Source: Seriola aureovittata
Taxonomy: Eukaryota; Chordata; Actinopteri; Carangiformes; Carangidae
DNA length: 64,000 nt
Direction: 5' to 3'
NCBI RefSeq assembly: GCF_021018895.1
Contig: NC_079373.1
Span: forward strand, 26,281,876-26,345,875
The translations under genes were made by a program, and so were the position numbers. The first letter of the stretch is position 1; every line of letters begins with the position of its first letter. The notes below the pieces were generated by a model, which was given only the letters and a program-made list of their open reading frames with translations, did no database searches and was not told the origin of the DNA. Shown piece after piece: positions 14,110 to 24,966 of this stretch.

Positions 14110-14583
14110 TTAAAGCTCCATATGTTCTTCTTCTTCTGTGTTTTATTTTGAAGTGTTGATCCATCAGAAGATATAAAAACCATCTCAGTGTAGTTTTACA
14201 TCTCCTCTCTCAGGCTTCTCTCTGGAGCTCTAGTAACAACAGGTCGGTGAGCCAATCAGAAGAGAGGAGGCTCTGAGCCTCTCTTCTGATTGGCTGACTG
14301 TTTTCTGAGTCATCCAATAAAAATATAGCAGATTTCAGGTAAAAACACTGAGAGAAACCAAATCCTGCAAGGTTTGGATGGTGGGTCCAGGTGGGCGGGG
14401 CTTGGTGACTGCTTCGTTGTGACATCACAAAGTTCCAGAAGTCCTGACGGCTGGTTTTAAGGCTCAGTTTCTGAATACAGGCTGTGTGCATTTCTCTGTG
14501 GACTGAGGCTTTGATACTTTCACAGTATTAATATAGAAGCTAGAGCTGATCTATAATCACACTACACATGGACACAGACCTTC
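14110..14583 (-). mobile_element. MITE family A, copy 4
   Basis: Reverse orientation, between the convergent genes 4HB-2 and 4HB-3. Starts TTAAAGCTCC. It supplies an AATAAA (14316-14321) on the plus strand that could end 4HB-2 transcripts. Confidence 0.8.
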
Positions 14584-14767
14584 AGACTATATAGATCTTT
14601 AAAATTAAGATTCAAATCATCATATTTTAAAGTGGCAATTTTACATATCAGACCAAATTTTACTGGATAATCCAAAGTTATGAAATCACGTTTATTAATA
14701 TATTTATTGCTGCTGATTATTATGAATAATTTTGTTGACAGAATTATTAATTAAACCAACATCAATA

Positions 14768-14781
14768 TTTATTAATTTATT
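14768..14781 (-). terminator. Poly(A) signals, 4HB-3
   Basis: Two minus-strand AATAAA hexamers (14768-14773 and 14776-14781) lie about 220 nt past the 4HB-3 stop codon. Confidence 0.35.
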
Positions 14782-14995
14782 ATGAACAGTAAAGCAGATT
14801 ACAGTGTTTATGAAGCAGTCATACCTCGTTATCAAGAGCCAGAAAAGTAAAATATGCTGAGACGTACACATGAAACATAACAAGTGATGATTTTAGGATA
14901 TTAATATAAAAGTATTATTTGGATGTTTACACACATATTATGAGTAAACAATGAGGCATGTCTGGACTGGTGTTAAACATTTACTAAGCTCGTCT

Positions 14996-15517
14996 TCACT
15001 GCAGAACACAGTAGTAAGCTCTACTTTCATAGGCGATTTTTGACTCCACTATTTGCAGTATGTCTTCCTGCTCGGCCATTTTGTTCTCCTGCTCAGCCAT
15101 CCTCCTCTCCTGCCTCGCCAGCTGTAACTCCTGCTCGTCCAGCTTCTTCTCCTGCTCGTCCATCCTCTGCTCCTGCTGGATGTGCAGAGCCACGGACAGA
15201 GTCACAAAGGTGTCGGTCAGACTTTTGTTCAGGTTCTCGAACTCTAGTTTGTAGTCGCCTGATTTCATGGCGTGATGCAGCTTGTGTGCATCCATGAATT
15301 TTTTGATCAGCTCAGTGGCCGATAACACGGCCTTGTCGAGTTTCTCCAGAGCATCCTTCATGTCGTCAGAGAGTCGCTCCGGCACTTTAAGTTGGATGAA
15401 AACCAGCAGTTTCTCCAGGGCTCTCAGTCTCTGCAGGATGTGGGGACACTGCTGATCGTTGTTCTTCATCCTGTCAAACAGGTTGTAGACGACCGTGAAG
15501 GATTTGAAGACCTCCAT
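14996..15517 (-). CDS. 4HB-3: MLKL executioner-domain protein with coiled-coil tail
   Basis: Minus-strand single coding exon of 173 aa. An upstream in-frame start at 15592 is possible, but a 3' splice site (CACCAG|CTGACAATGG) lies 6 nt before the start chosen here, exactly as in the sister genes. Residues 1-115 form an MLKL-like four-helix bundle: RLRALEKLL, a QLKVPERLSDD turn matching the QRG...SDD turn of MLKL, then TFVTLSVALHIQQEQ. Residues about 117-152 are five heptads of pattern xMxEQEx, a charged coiled coil encoded by degenerate 21-nt repeats. This tail sits where MLKL has its brace, the region that drives oligomerisation, so it may act as a substitute (inference). It is the most diverged paralogue and the only one in reverse orientation. 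No pseudokinase exons follow. Confidence 0.78.
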   Translation of the reverse strand: MEVFKSFTVVYNLFDRMKNNDQQCPHILQRLRALEKLLVFIQLKVPERLSDDMKDALEKLDKAVLSATELIKKFMDAHKLHHAMKSGDYKLEFENLNKSLTDTFVTLSVALHIQQEQRMDEQEKKLDEQELQLARQERRMAEQENKMAEQEDILQIVESKIAYESRAYYCVLQ

Positions 15518-15781
15518 TGTCAGCTGGTGAGACAGGAAGTCGGTTAGCTTAGAACGAAAAATGTACCGATATTGATCAGGCGTGAATGGCAACTACGATT
15601 CTCGCTGAGGCGAGTTACATTGATTGTTCTGGTGAATATGATCGGAGCATCATGAGCTGAGTTTGAGGCTTTAAGAGAACCATACCGAGCTGTAAGAGCT
15701 ACAACAGGAAAGACAAAACTAATATTCTGCTTCTTTGAAATCTTTTCTAATATAATGTTGTTTTCAATTAATAAATATACA

Positions 15782-16580
15782 CTTAAGAAAACACATTCAA
15801 CACACATGCTGCAAATACTCACAACACGACCGGAAGTGTATGTTAATACTTGTTGTTCAATGCTATTAACTTCAAAAAGTCACAAAGCATTGAACAAGTG
15901 CGTCCCAGCCTGGTGCATCACTCTTTAGTGTCCCCTGGAAACTGTAGTGTATTATCCACTTCATTTCTCTTTTATCTTAATAGTCTAAATGGTTGTATGT
16001 TCTTCCTTTATGTATCTCTTATTCTAAAGTTCAAGAAGGGTGCCAACTAAGATGTTGTTGAAGGTTTCCTTGAACCATCCATTATAAGTTGAGGTTAAGG
16101 AATGTGCATTAAGGGGCAAAACTGTTCACACATCAGTTTTCTGTTAACCATGATACGGGTGACTCAGGATGTGGGGGTCTTTGCTGGCCCAAAAGGTTAA
16201 AGGTCAAAGACCAGAGGCCTGAGACCAGATGTGGTCAACCTCTGGGTAAAGGCTCCTCTATTGAAAGAAGGGCAATTCCCAAAGGAGGGTTGAGACGGAT
16301 AAATAGAGGGGTTTGTGAGACAGTAGGAGAGAGATCTCACATCGGCAGAGATGCTCCAGGATTCGGCATTTTTTGACACTGTTTCTTTCTTGTAAATAAA
16401 CTTCTTTTTGATTGCAAGTAAAGACGTGTCAGCGGTGATCACTTCTTCACATCAGCACCTCGAGATACCACAAAACACTTCCTTTGTGTTGTCAGTATTT
16501 GCAGCACGTGTGTTGTCAAATCCATGAAGATATTTTCTAAATTCGTTTGTATTTTGTCTATTTGTGTGTGTTTTCTTAAG
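15782..16580. mobile_element. Foldback MITE family B, copy 2 (split by solo LTR)
   Basis: Inverted ends CTTAAGAAAACACA (15782) and its complement ending at 16580. Without the 534-bp LTR insertion and target duplication it is about 265 bp. It lies in the proposed intron of 4HB-3. Confidence 0.6.
15943..16472 (+). mobile_element. Solo LTR (endogenous retrovirus or LTR retrotransposon)
   Basis: 530 bp bounded by TGTAGT...ACCACA (TG...CA) and flanked by a perfect 4-bp duplication AAAC (15939-15942 and 16473-16476). Internally it shows a TATA-like ATAAATAG (16299-16306) and AATAAA (16395-16400) about 95 nt apart, the usual U3-R-U5 layout in plus orientation. It has no internal coding region, so it is a recombined solo LTR. 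It splits a family B foldback element: joining the flanks restores the TGGAAACACTTCC sequence seen at 1024-1036. A 4-bp duplication fits gamma/epsilon-type retroviruses and some Gypsy elements; the class is not determined. Confidence 0.75.
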
Positions 16581-16760
16581 TTGCGGTGCGTAGAAGACTT
16601 AAGAGCGACAACATAAAGGGAATAATAAAAACTACAAATATGTCCCGATTAACACACAACAGCTAGCCACCATGCTGAAGATAAAACCTTTCGCTTTATG
16701 AGGCGATGTGAACTTCATTCTGGTGCAACTTTCCAGACAGACTGAAAGGTTTGTTTTCAG

Positions 16761-16946
16761 TGCACCAGTCCAGATGCTGGTTTTTCCCAGTTTGCCCAGT
16801 GGTCGAAGACAACATGTCCGGTACTCACTGGTCCAGAGTACGAGCTACTAGAACTTGACCCTGACAAGTTTAGAAACAGTGTCTTTAAGACATACTTTGA
16901 CACAGTTTGTCCAGAGCAGAAAAATGTCACTGTAGAAATGGATTAA
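16761..16946 (+). pseudogene. Unidentified coding-like segment (last exon or gene relic)
   Basis: A reading frame starting at a good 3' splice site (TTGTTTTCAG|TGC) runs 61 codons to TAA at 16944-16946. Its composition looks protein-like, not repeat-like: CTSPDAGFSQFAQW near the start, then LTGPEYELLELDPDKF, and an ending with charged residues (VTVEMD). There is no in-frame start codon, and an in-frame stop lies 17 nt before the proposed acceptor. It could be the terminal exon of an unrecognised plus-strand gene, or a relic of a duplicated or retroposed gene. I do not recognise the family. It lies within the proposed intron of 4HB-3 on the opposite strand. Confidence 0.35.
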
Positions 16947-17059
16947 GCAGATTTCCCTGGCTGCCATAGACGACAGGTAGAAGCTGCTATTGGTCGTAAC
17001 ATTGAGCCTCGTTCTAATTAAAAGGTTAAATAATATATCAAGAGTAAATGGTAACTTAC

Positions 17060-17100
17060 CGTAAAGTGGATACCATGCAAGCTGTCAGAAGTAATCCAGG
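17060..17100 (-). other. Putative non-coding exon 1 of 4HB-3
   Basis: On the minus strand a TATAAAT (17133-17127) overlapping an IRF core AAATGAAA (17130-17123) is followed about 70 nt later by TCCACTTTACG|GTAAGT. The exon end closely resembles the MLKL first-exon end TCCACTTACAG|GTAAAT. The intron would run 17059-15524 and contain the solo LTR. This is a model from motif similarity only. Confidence 0.35.
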
Positions 17101-17303
17101 TATATGTGGGAGAAAGCTAAACTTTCATTTATATCCTCTAATGTAGGTCAGCTGATAGGTTATCATCCCTCTCTGCTGTGGCGTCATTCGTGTTCTCTGG
17201 TCAGACACATTACAGATCTATACCCAAGATAATTAGACTCCTTACGTCCACACCCATCGGACACGAACAGGGTCAGCCTCATTTAGGCTCCAGAGACCAT
17301 CAC

Positions 17304-17688
17304 AGGTCTCTGCAGGTCTCTGTCTGCAAGTCTCTGTCTGCAGGTCTCTGCAGGTCTCTGTCTGCAGGTCTCTGTCTGCAGGTCTCTGTCTGCAGGTCTC
17401 TGTCTGCAGGTCTCTGCAGGTCTCTGTCTGCAGCTCTCTGTCTGCAGGTCTCTGTCTGCAGGTCTCTGTCTGCAGGTCTCTGCAGGTCTCTGTCTGCAGG
17501 TCTCTGTCTGCAGGTCTCTGTCTGCAGGTCTCAGCAGGTCTCTGTCTGCAGGTCTCAGCAGGTCTCTGTCTGCAGGTCTCTGTCTGCAGGTCTCTGCAGG
17601 TCTCTGTCTGCAGGTCTCTGTCTGCAGGTCTCTGTCTGCAGGTCTCTGTCTGCAGGTCTCTGTCTGCAGGTCTCTGCAGGTCTCTGTA
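17304..17688. repeat. Minisatellite of CAGGTCTCTGTCTG units
   Basis: About 27 head-to-tail units mixing a 14-bp unit (CAGGTCTCTGTCTG) with a 10-bp unit (CAGGTCTCTG). It lies between the 4HB-3 promoter model and the MLKL promoter model. No spacers, so not a CRISPR array. Confidence 0.9.
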
Positions 17689-18839
17689 GACCTACAGGAA
17701 CTCTGAAGGTTGACCTGTGGTTACACAACTACAGTTAGATAATCTAACTGTTAGTGATCATTGGAACAAAATACAGTTGTTTATATCTTTACTGGTTTAT
17801 TGTAACCTTCATTAAATTACACTTCAATAAAGTCACATCGTTCACTGAGGTCAGGCGTGTGTCTTCCCAGCTCAGACCAAGCAGATTTTGTTCGCAGCTG
17901 TCTTGTCGCCCTGCTGGAAAAAAAAAACAAAAAAACAAAAATGAAACTTAAAGGTGAAAGTAAATTGTTGCTAGACTAAAATATTTTATGGATTATTTGG
18001 ACTGGACAGTGATATTAATATTGAATCACTGAATCTCTGCTGCAGCCTGTAATCTAAAGCGTTCCCTGTTTGGCTTCACATCTTGTTACCAAAGTTACTT
18101 CTTTCCAGTCAGTTGTCTACAGCAGGGAAGTTTGGGCCCTGTGATTATGCTGTGTCACACAGAATGATCTCTGTGTTTGATAATCTGCTGTACAAATACA
18201 TTTGCCCTCTGTTGGAAAAATGATGATACTTTATGACTAGATAAACATTGTTATCGTCAAATGAATCCTGAACATGAAACCATATGAGAAATATCAGAGA
18301 GGAACAAAGTTCCTCCAAGATACTATGCCCACAGGTTTCTTATGATAAACATGTATCTATGTCTGCCGGGTGCATAAATCCCCCCCCCCCCATATGCTCT
18401 GTACATAAATCCTGTGTGAACCTTGTATTCTTTGAACATTTGCACTGCAAGCTCTTTGTGTGTAACTTGTTCCCTCGCTGCAAGAATAAATATCCTACTC
18501 TTGTGAATTTCAGACAGCGCTCCTGAGTTTGTTTGACAATTTTCCTATCACCCTCACTGCTGCACCCTTGACCCCGGGTGTTTCACATGAAACCAGCGAG
18601 CCTGACAGATCATTAATAAAAGAGTGAGTCAGGACGCCTCTAGAGCCCCCACCCCACCCCACCCCGGTCATCGTGCAGTAAGTTACAACACTTCTGTGGA
18701 AAGGAAAAGTAAAATAAATCCTGGGTGTGTCAGCACTGAGGAGCGAAAACAAATCTCTGAGGGGGGAAGGACTGTTAGTTCCTAGCAGCAACAGGAAGTC
18801 TGAGCAGCAGAGGGAGGAGCTGAAGGCTACACAGCTACA
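17689..18839. other. Intergenic, upstream of MLKL
   Basis: No gene is seen. It contains a C-run (18381-18390) and CCCCACCCC repeats (18650-18665). Purine-rich GGAAAGGAAAAGTAAA (about 18699-18714) is reminiscent of IRF/ETS sites but does not fit the ISRE spacing. Confidence 0.4.
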
Positions 18840-18928
18840 GCTACACCGCCTTTTCTCTTCCTCGCTCAGCTCTCACACAGAATACACGTCCGTCCAGACC
18901 GGCAGCTGTTACTGACTTCCACTTACAG
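18840..18928 (+). other. Putative non-coding exon 1 of MLKL
   Basis: A transcript-like segment ending TCCACTTACAG|GTAAAT, resembling the first-exon ends proposed for 4HB-2 and 4HB-3. I found no convincing TATA box or perfect ISRE upstream. The 5' limit is arbitrary. Intron 1 would be 18929-20748. Confidence 0.35.
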
Positions 18929-20754
18929 GTAAATTATGGTTTTGTTTATGATTAACTCTGCTGATAGCTCTTCACGTGTCCTCTGGTTGGGAGCACAGCG
19001 AGTCATTTCTCTACAGCTGATATACAGTTATACTGTATAGTTCCTCACAGTTTTCCCAGAGAGGAACTTTCCTTTCCTGGTGAAAGCGACACAGAGGAAA
19101 ATAGTTTCCAAAATGAATATCACTGCTGAGGAGAAGCTCCTTCAGCATCTGGGTTTCGGGGGGTTAATCCGCTCACATGACCAAAGTACAGTCCTTTTGA
19201 ACACATTTGTACACGCTCTGAGAAGCTCAGGATCTGCAGACAAACAAGAACTCAATTCACACTTTACGTAGTGTAGCTTTAAATGGAAATGTGTAAGAGT
19301 TATAGATCGGGGTTTTTACAGAACACCACTTTGTATTCCAAGCACGTTTTCACTGAGCAGCTTGTTTCCCTTCAGAACACAGTGATTCACTTGTCGCTCT
19401 GTAACAACTTTAAAGCCAAAGGATTTGTAATAAAAACAAGCAGTGGAAGAAGTTCTCCTTTTTAAAAATACTAATCCATTCATTCATATGAAAATGATGA
19501 GTAAAAGTCCTGCATTCAAAATCCTACTCAGGTTAAAGTGCAGGAGTATTATCAGAAAAATGTACTCAGCGTGAAAGTAAAAGTACTGGTTATGCAGGGA
19601 AATGATGCATGTGAAAAATACTTTTTTTTTTTTTTTTACAGTGGAGCTGGTTTAGTCAAGTTGTTTCTGACCGAGATGATGGGATGATGGAAGAGGGAAG
19701 AAGAAAAACTTCCTCTTATCTTTTAAAAAATACTGAATAGGAAGAAAGTGTCTCTGGCCCCGCCCGTCTCTAGACAAGGGGCCCAACCAGATTCTTTTTG
19801 GAAGAGGAAAGACCGATTTAATCTTTAACATTGTGTTGTATTTTATAAGAGATCAGTTTCATATATCATCTAGTCTGTGCACAACTTACTCTGAAAAGTA
19901 GTTAGTAACTATAGTTTTAAAGGTCCCGTATAATCTAAAGGTAGATGTCCATGTCCAAGAATTCAGCTCTTGAGAAGCTTTTCATCTTCAGGCTTTAAGA
20001 GGCGAGGCGAGTTACAAAACCAGACATGTCCACAGACCTGACGGACCTGACAGGGTGGTCACCAGGAAGCACCAACACTAAACCTCTCAATTCCTCCTTG
20101 CTGTAAATCAGTAAAACTGTTGCGTCAGAAAACTTTCAATAACTGCTGAACAGTGAATTTTCTTTCTTAGGTTTTGTTCTTTAGGAAACAGAGAGACCTG
20201 TCTCCCTGTGACACTCCCAGCCTCGGGGTGATGGACTGTGAGTTCTGCTCTCAACATGAATCTGTTTCAATCGCCGATTTTATGCTTTAACTCTGAAACC
20301 AACCTCCCTTTTCTTTAAATATATTCATCCTGTCCGGTGTGGGCGTTAACGTGGTTTAACTTTGTGGAACGAAGTGTTAATTTGTCTCTCCATGATTTCT
20401 GATTTCCCTCCTCTGTTGGTGACTCTCAGCTCCAAGCCTGGTTCCTGCCGAATATGTAAATGATCACAAATATATGGTTTTCTTTTTCTTTTTTAAATGC
20501 CCCGTAATTTACTAAAACAGGTACTCAAACTGGGAGAAATAGTGCTATTTGTCTGGGACTATTTTCAGTGCTGGATTAATCCACATTTGGTGCTTTAGTT
20601 TAGTAACCACAGCCAGTCTCAGCTTCCTTAGGTGAGTCAGACTTGCGCAGTATAATCCAGGTTATTTCAGCTCAGATAACTGTCCTTCGATCAGCTCTGA
20701 CTTATTTCATTTCACTGCTATAAGTTCATTTCTTCTCTGTCTTTCCAGCTGATC

Positions 20755-23700
20755 ATGGACTACGTGGAGCCCATCCTGACCATTGTCTCAGAGATCTACA
20801 CGCTGATCCAGAATGTGAAGGCCAATAAGAAGAGCTGCCGTCGTGTTTTTGGCCGAGTCCAATCCCTGGAGCAGCTGGTGAAGTCCATCCAACAGAGAGG
20901 GACAGTCCAAGTCTCTGATGACGTAGAAAAAGCCCTCAAGGAACTCAACGGCGTTCTGAAATCAGCACAAACAATCATAGATAAGTACGCCTCCTCTAAC
21001 TGGGTGAAGCTCATCCTGAAATCCAGCAGCCACAAAGAGGAGTTCATCATTGTCAATGAGCGCCTCAATGAGACCTTCCAGCTGCTGTCTGGAGCTCTGC
21101 AATTGGAGCAAGGGAATGCGCTGTACATGGTTTATGTAGAGGTCTCCAAAAAGAAGGACGATGAGGATGCCGGGACAGAGGACGACGCGGAGCTGAAGGA
21201 CTGTGAGCGAAACCGATTTTGACTGGTTTTGAGTTGCACACATAGAGCGGAAGAAATATAACTAGGAGTCAGAGTGTGTTTGCCTTTGTGTCATCAGTTG
21301 TGTTTGTCTGTTCCTCAGTGCTCCTGGAGAACATGAGGGAACAGCAAGAGAAACTGGACGCCATCAAAAGCGACGTGGAGAAGCTCATAGAGATAAGTGA
21401 GTGCACCAAAACACAATCTCTGCATCAGTATTGTTAATACAACAAGTACTAGAAGCTGCAGCAGTTGTAGCTGGCATACTAATAGGACAATAACTAATCG
21501 TAATGACATTTAATCCACTGGTATTTTTTAGATAAATGTATTTATACAGGTTTTGAAAACGCCCTTAGTTAACTCTGAGTTGAGGGAAACTCATAAAAAT
21601 AATATAAAACTGATCAAATTATTGCACAATGACAAAGTTTGTCCGTAGATAATCCAGGAGTTGCCTTGTGTATTTTCACAGTGAATACGCCCCGCAAGGC
21701 TGAAGACAACCAAATGATCAGACAAAGCGATCTGCAGTACGAGAGAAAGCCCTTCATGAAGACAGCAACCTCAGAGGTCTACAAGGGAAAGTATCATGGA
21801 TTCGAAGTGGCCATCAAGAGATACACGGAACCTGTGAACAAAAGCCCAAGGTCTGTGCGACACTGCAGGACGATACCGAAGCAAAATACAGGAAAACTTG
21901 TGTCGTACCTGTATAACGTTTAGATTTTTTATCTGATTTTTGAAGCTTTAGGCTTAAACTGACCCGTCGCGTGTCTCTGTTTTCAGGGAGATACGTGCTT
22001 TTTTCGAGAGGGAGGTTAAAACCATGAAACAGTTTCAGTCGCCCAACATCCTGCGAATGTATGGCATCTCTGTCCGGGACGAAGACGGTGAGTAGTAGTG
22101 AGGATGTGAATCAGCCACGTAGCACAGTTACAATAATAAATAATGCAATGTGTCCCTGTGATTGCCTGTAGGACCCAACCCTCAGTTCCTCGTTGTCACG
22201 GAGTACTGTGAGCTGGGAAGTCTCCGACAGGTTCTGGACTCTAGCGTTGAACTGTCCTGGGCCAAGAAAGCTCAAATGTGTCTGGACGCAGCACTAGGAC
22301 TCTACCAGTCAGTCTATACTAATTAATATGTCAAATTTAAATGTGCAAAGAATGACTCTTTAACACTTTCACAGTATTAATATAGAACCTAGACCTGTAT
22401 ATATTATATGGAGCTTTAAGATAGATCAGTATAAACTGTACCTTCATCGTTTTTGCCACTAGATGGCAGAGTTACTATGATATCCAGAACTACAGATGAA
22501 GCCGATAATTTATTCACTAATGAGTATCTCTGTTTTGTCTCAGACTGCATCACACTGGAGAAAAAAGTAGGATTCATGGATGCATCACCAGCAGCAAGTT
22601 CCTGGTGGCTGAGAACTACAGGGTCAAGGTACTGAAGTCAGTGCATGCTGGGATTGCCCCCAGCCAATTGAATGGTGGTATTCAGGGGGTTGAGGACAAT
22701 GTATTAAGTCTCATACGGTGTTATTTTTGTTTTTTGTATTTGACAGCTGGGAGGTTTTGAGCTGGCCAAAACAGAGACGTCATTGAAAAGGTCGAAAACT
22801 GTCGAGAGCAGGTCCTCGTGCTACGAATCTCCTCAGAAGCTCAACGACATCAACTACGAGTACAGCGACAAGTGTGAGATATACAGGTCAGATACCAGAC
22901 AGGGATCAATCTATACAGCTGCACAACACCTACAGTATATCATTTTTAAAATGATGTGAATTATATAGTATAAATGAAACACTAAATATAACAAAATATA
23001 ACAGTGGTTCTCAAAGCACCAGTCTTAGGGATGAGATTTGTTTCTATTTTTTAATTGTACATTTTATTGACATTTTACCACATGAAAAAGCGAAGCAACG
23101 TTTACTTTACCTTCATTTCTGTCAAATATCTAAACTGTAAAAATAAGCAGGAAACATGAGAATCACCACATTTAAAATGTTGCTGTTGCCATTTTTCTGC
23201 AATTAAGGCCATGACAGCCAACAGTTGCCGGATGTTGAAGAAAGTTATATTAATAAATGCTCATTGTTTTTGTTCACTTTGTAAAAACTCATCAGGTTGG
23301 CAGTTCTGTGTGTTAATACATCATCAATAGAGGGACATAGCTTCCTTCCAAGGGTTATAAATGCTAAGAAGTCACATGCTAATAAGTTGCTGCTGCTAAA
23401 TCAGTTGTGGTCCTGATGTTCTGCAGCTGTTTTCCAGAAGGTATCTGGTTTCTGATGAATAAAGGAGCTAAAAAATCTATTCTTATTTATGGTTTATATA
23501 ATGTCTTAGTACGTGATTTATAAACCATGAATAAAGCCATTACTTGCAACTGCATGAACACTTTATAATGTTTGACTTATAAGTAAGTGCCACTAAATGT
23601 GTTAATACAGACAGCTGCTCAGAGTAGCCACTGCATGACAGTTGAATTCATAGAGATTCAATAATGAATTTTATAATTAAGCAATGAAACCAACCTCACC

Positions 23701-24854
23701 TACAAATGTTGTCTTTCAGCTTTGGTATCGTCCTGTGGGAAATTGTAACTCGTAAGATCCCTTTTCAATGTGAGTATCTGTCTGTGTCTCAGTATGTTGA
23801 GCTGCCTGGACATCTTCACCTTTCTCCTTCCTGTCCGCAGAAGCATCAGCATTACTCTCACGTGCTGACAGTAAACATATCAAACAAGCAGTATGGAGGA
23901 AAAAATATCTAAAAATCAATCTATTCAAAAATATTTACCATGAACTGACAAGGACACTGTCCGGTCACAAGGCAGAGGATCTATTAAGGAAAGAAGCCTG
24001 AATGCTAAAGAGGATCTTTGCTTCAGTGCACACCTGAGGTAGTGTGTAGCCAAGGCAGCAAGCTAGTGTGCACTGTGCAGGTCGGGAAAGCGTTGCTTAG
24101 CAACAGTTCAGTGCCAGTCCAGTTGTTGTTGGCGTAGCCAAAACAAACAAATCATAATCTGTAGCTTATTACTGTTAAACATGGCGCTCGTAGAACTGTT
24201 GTATAAAAGCTAAATCACACTGGAGGATGTGTTGTACTGAATATCAGCGCGGCTGTGTGATAATGCTAAAGTCATTTGCTCGTTTACTTGCTAATTTTCC
24301 CTCTTGACGCTTAATACGGAAGTTTAGTTTCCGCATTCGTCTACGCATGCGTGTAATGTGTGCGATATCATAACTGATCTCAGAACAGTAGAAGCTGAGT
24401 CAAGGACAGTTTAACGCGTTAACGTGGCTATAGCTAATCGCCCATTAAAAGTCCCAGGATTATCCTGCAGAATAAAAAAATGACTATAGAACATTTCACT
24501 TAAATGTTGATGATGTGTCTTTGTCTCTTTTCTCCAGTTTGTTCAATTGAACAAATCGAACAGAAAGTGTGTAAAGAAAGATCTTGCGAACCGTTTCCTG
24601 ACGACTGCGTTGACTGTCCTGAAGCGCTGCGCAGGCTGATCGATGACTGCCGGGAGTACGACGGCTTCCACAGACCAACAGCTGGAGGTGAACCAGTCAC
24701 CCCATTTTAAAAACTGTTTACTTTGTAAGAAATCATCTAAAATAATAATAATAATAATAATAATAATAGCCAACTAACATCATGGTAATCTTTCTCTTCT
24801 ACAGTGCTGGTGGACGAGCTGCAGGTCCTGGTGGCACAGTTAAAGAAGCAATAA
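20755..24854 (+). CDS. mlkl: MLKL, mixed lineage kinase domain-like pseudokinase
   Basis: Ten in-phase coding exons: 20755-21202, 21319-21396, 21682-21850, 21987-22087, 22172-22307, 22544-22628, 22747-22886, 23720-23769, 24538-24687 and 24805-24854; 468 aa, close to the human length. MLKL is the terminal effector of necroptosis: RIPK3 phosphorylates its pseudokinase, the protein oligomerises and its N-terminal bundle permeabilises the plasma membrane. Seen here: four-helix bundle (about 1-125), acidic linker and brace helices (about 130-180), pseudokinase (about 195-460). The VAIK lysine (K221) is kept. The catalytic HRD is replaced by Ile-His-Gly (321-323) and the DFG by GFE (342-344), both hallmarks of MLKL. 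A Thr-Ser pair (350-351) lies at the position of the human RIPK3 target sites. The start is set by an acceptor 6 nt upstream. The neighbour RFWD3 supports orthology. Confidence 0.95.
22364..22413. mobile_element. MITE family A, copy 5 (deleted fragment)
   Basis: In MLKL intron 22308-22543. About 25 bp of internal sequence (ACTTTCACAGTATTAATATAG) is joined nearly directly to the end ATATGGAGCTTTAA. Confidence 0.55.
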
Positions 24855-24855
24855 A
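24850..24855 (+). terminator. AATAAA overlapping the MLKL stop codon
   Basis: The last codons CAA-TAA followed by A create an AATAAA hexamer spanning the stop. Further hexamers at 25265-25270 and 25692-25697 are more usual candidates for the main 3' end. Confidence 0.3.
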
Positions 24856-24944
24856 AGTCTTCAACCTGCCACTTCATCACAAGTATTCAGGATTTCTGAA
24901 GGTTGAGAGGAAACAAAATGTTTAAGTCATAAAACTAATCTATA

Positions 24945-24966
24945 GATAGATAGATAGATAGATAGT
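24945..24966. repeat. (ATAG)n after MLKL
   Basis: Five to six ATAG units in the MLKL 3' UTR. An (AAT)n run of about nine units also lies at 24741-24768 in the last intron. Confidence 0.85.

Noticed and set aside
15518..15592. Longer 198-aa start for 4HB-3.
   Set aside because: The extra 25 codons lie upstream of a 3' splice site that matches the sister genes.
17178..17738. 186-codon frame rich in Leu/Ser/Gln/Val, and a CRISPR-like appearance.
   Set aside because: It is the translation of the CAGGTCTCTGTCTG minisatellite. The repeats are contiguous with no unique spacers, and the genome is eukaryotic.
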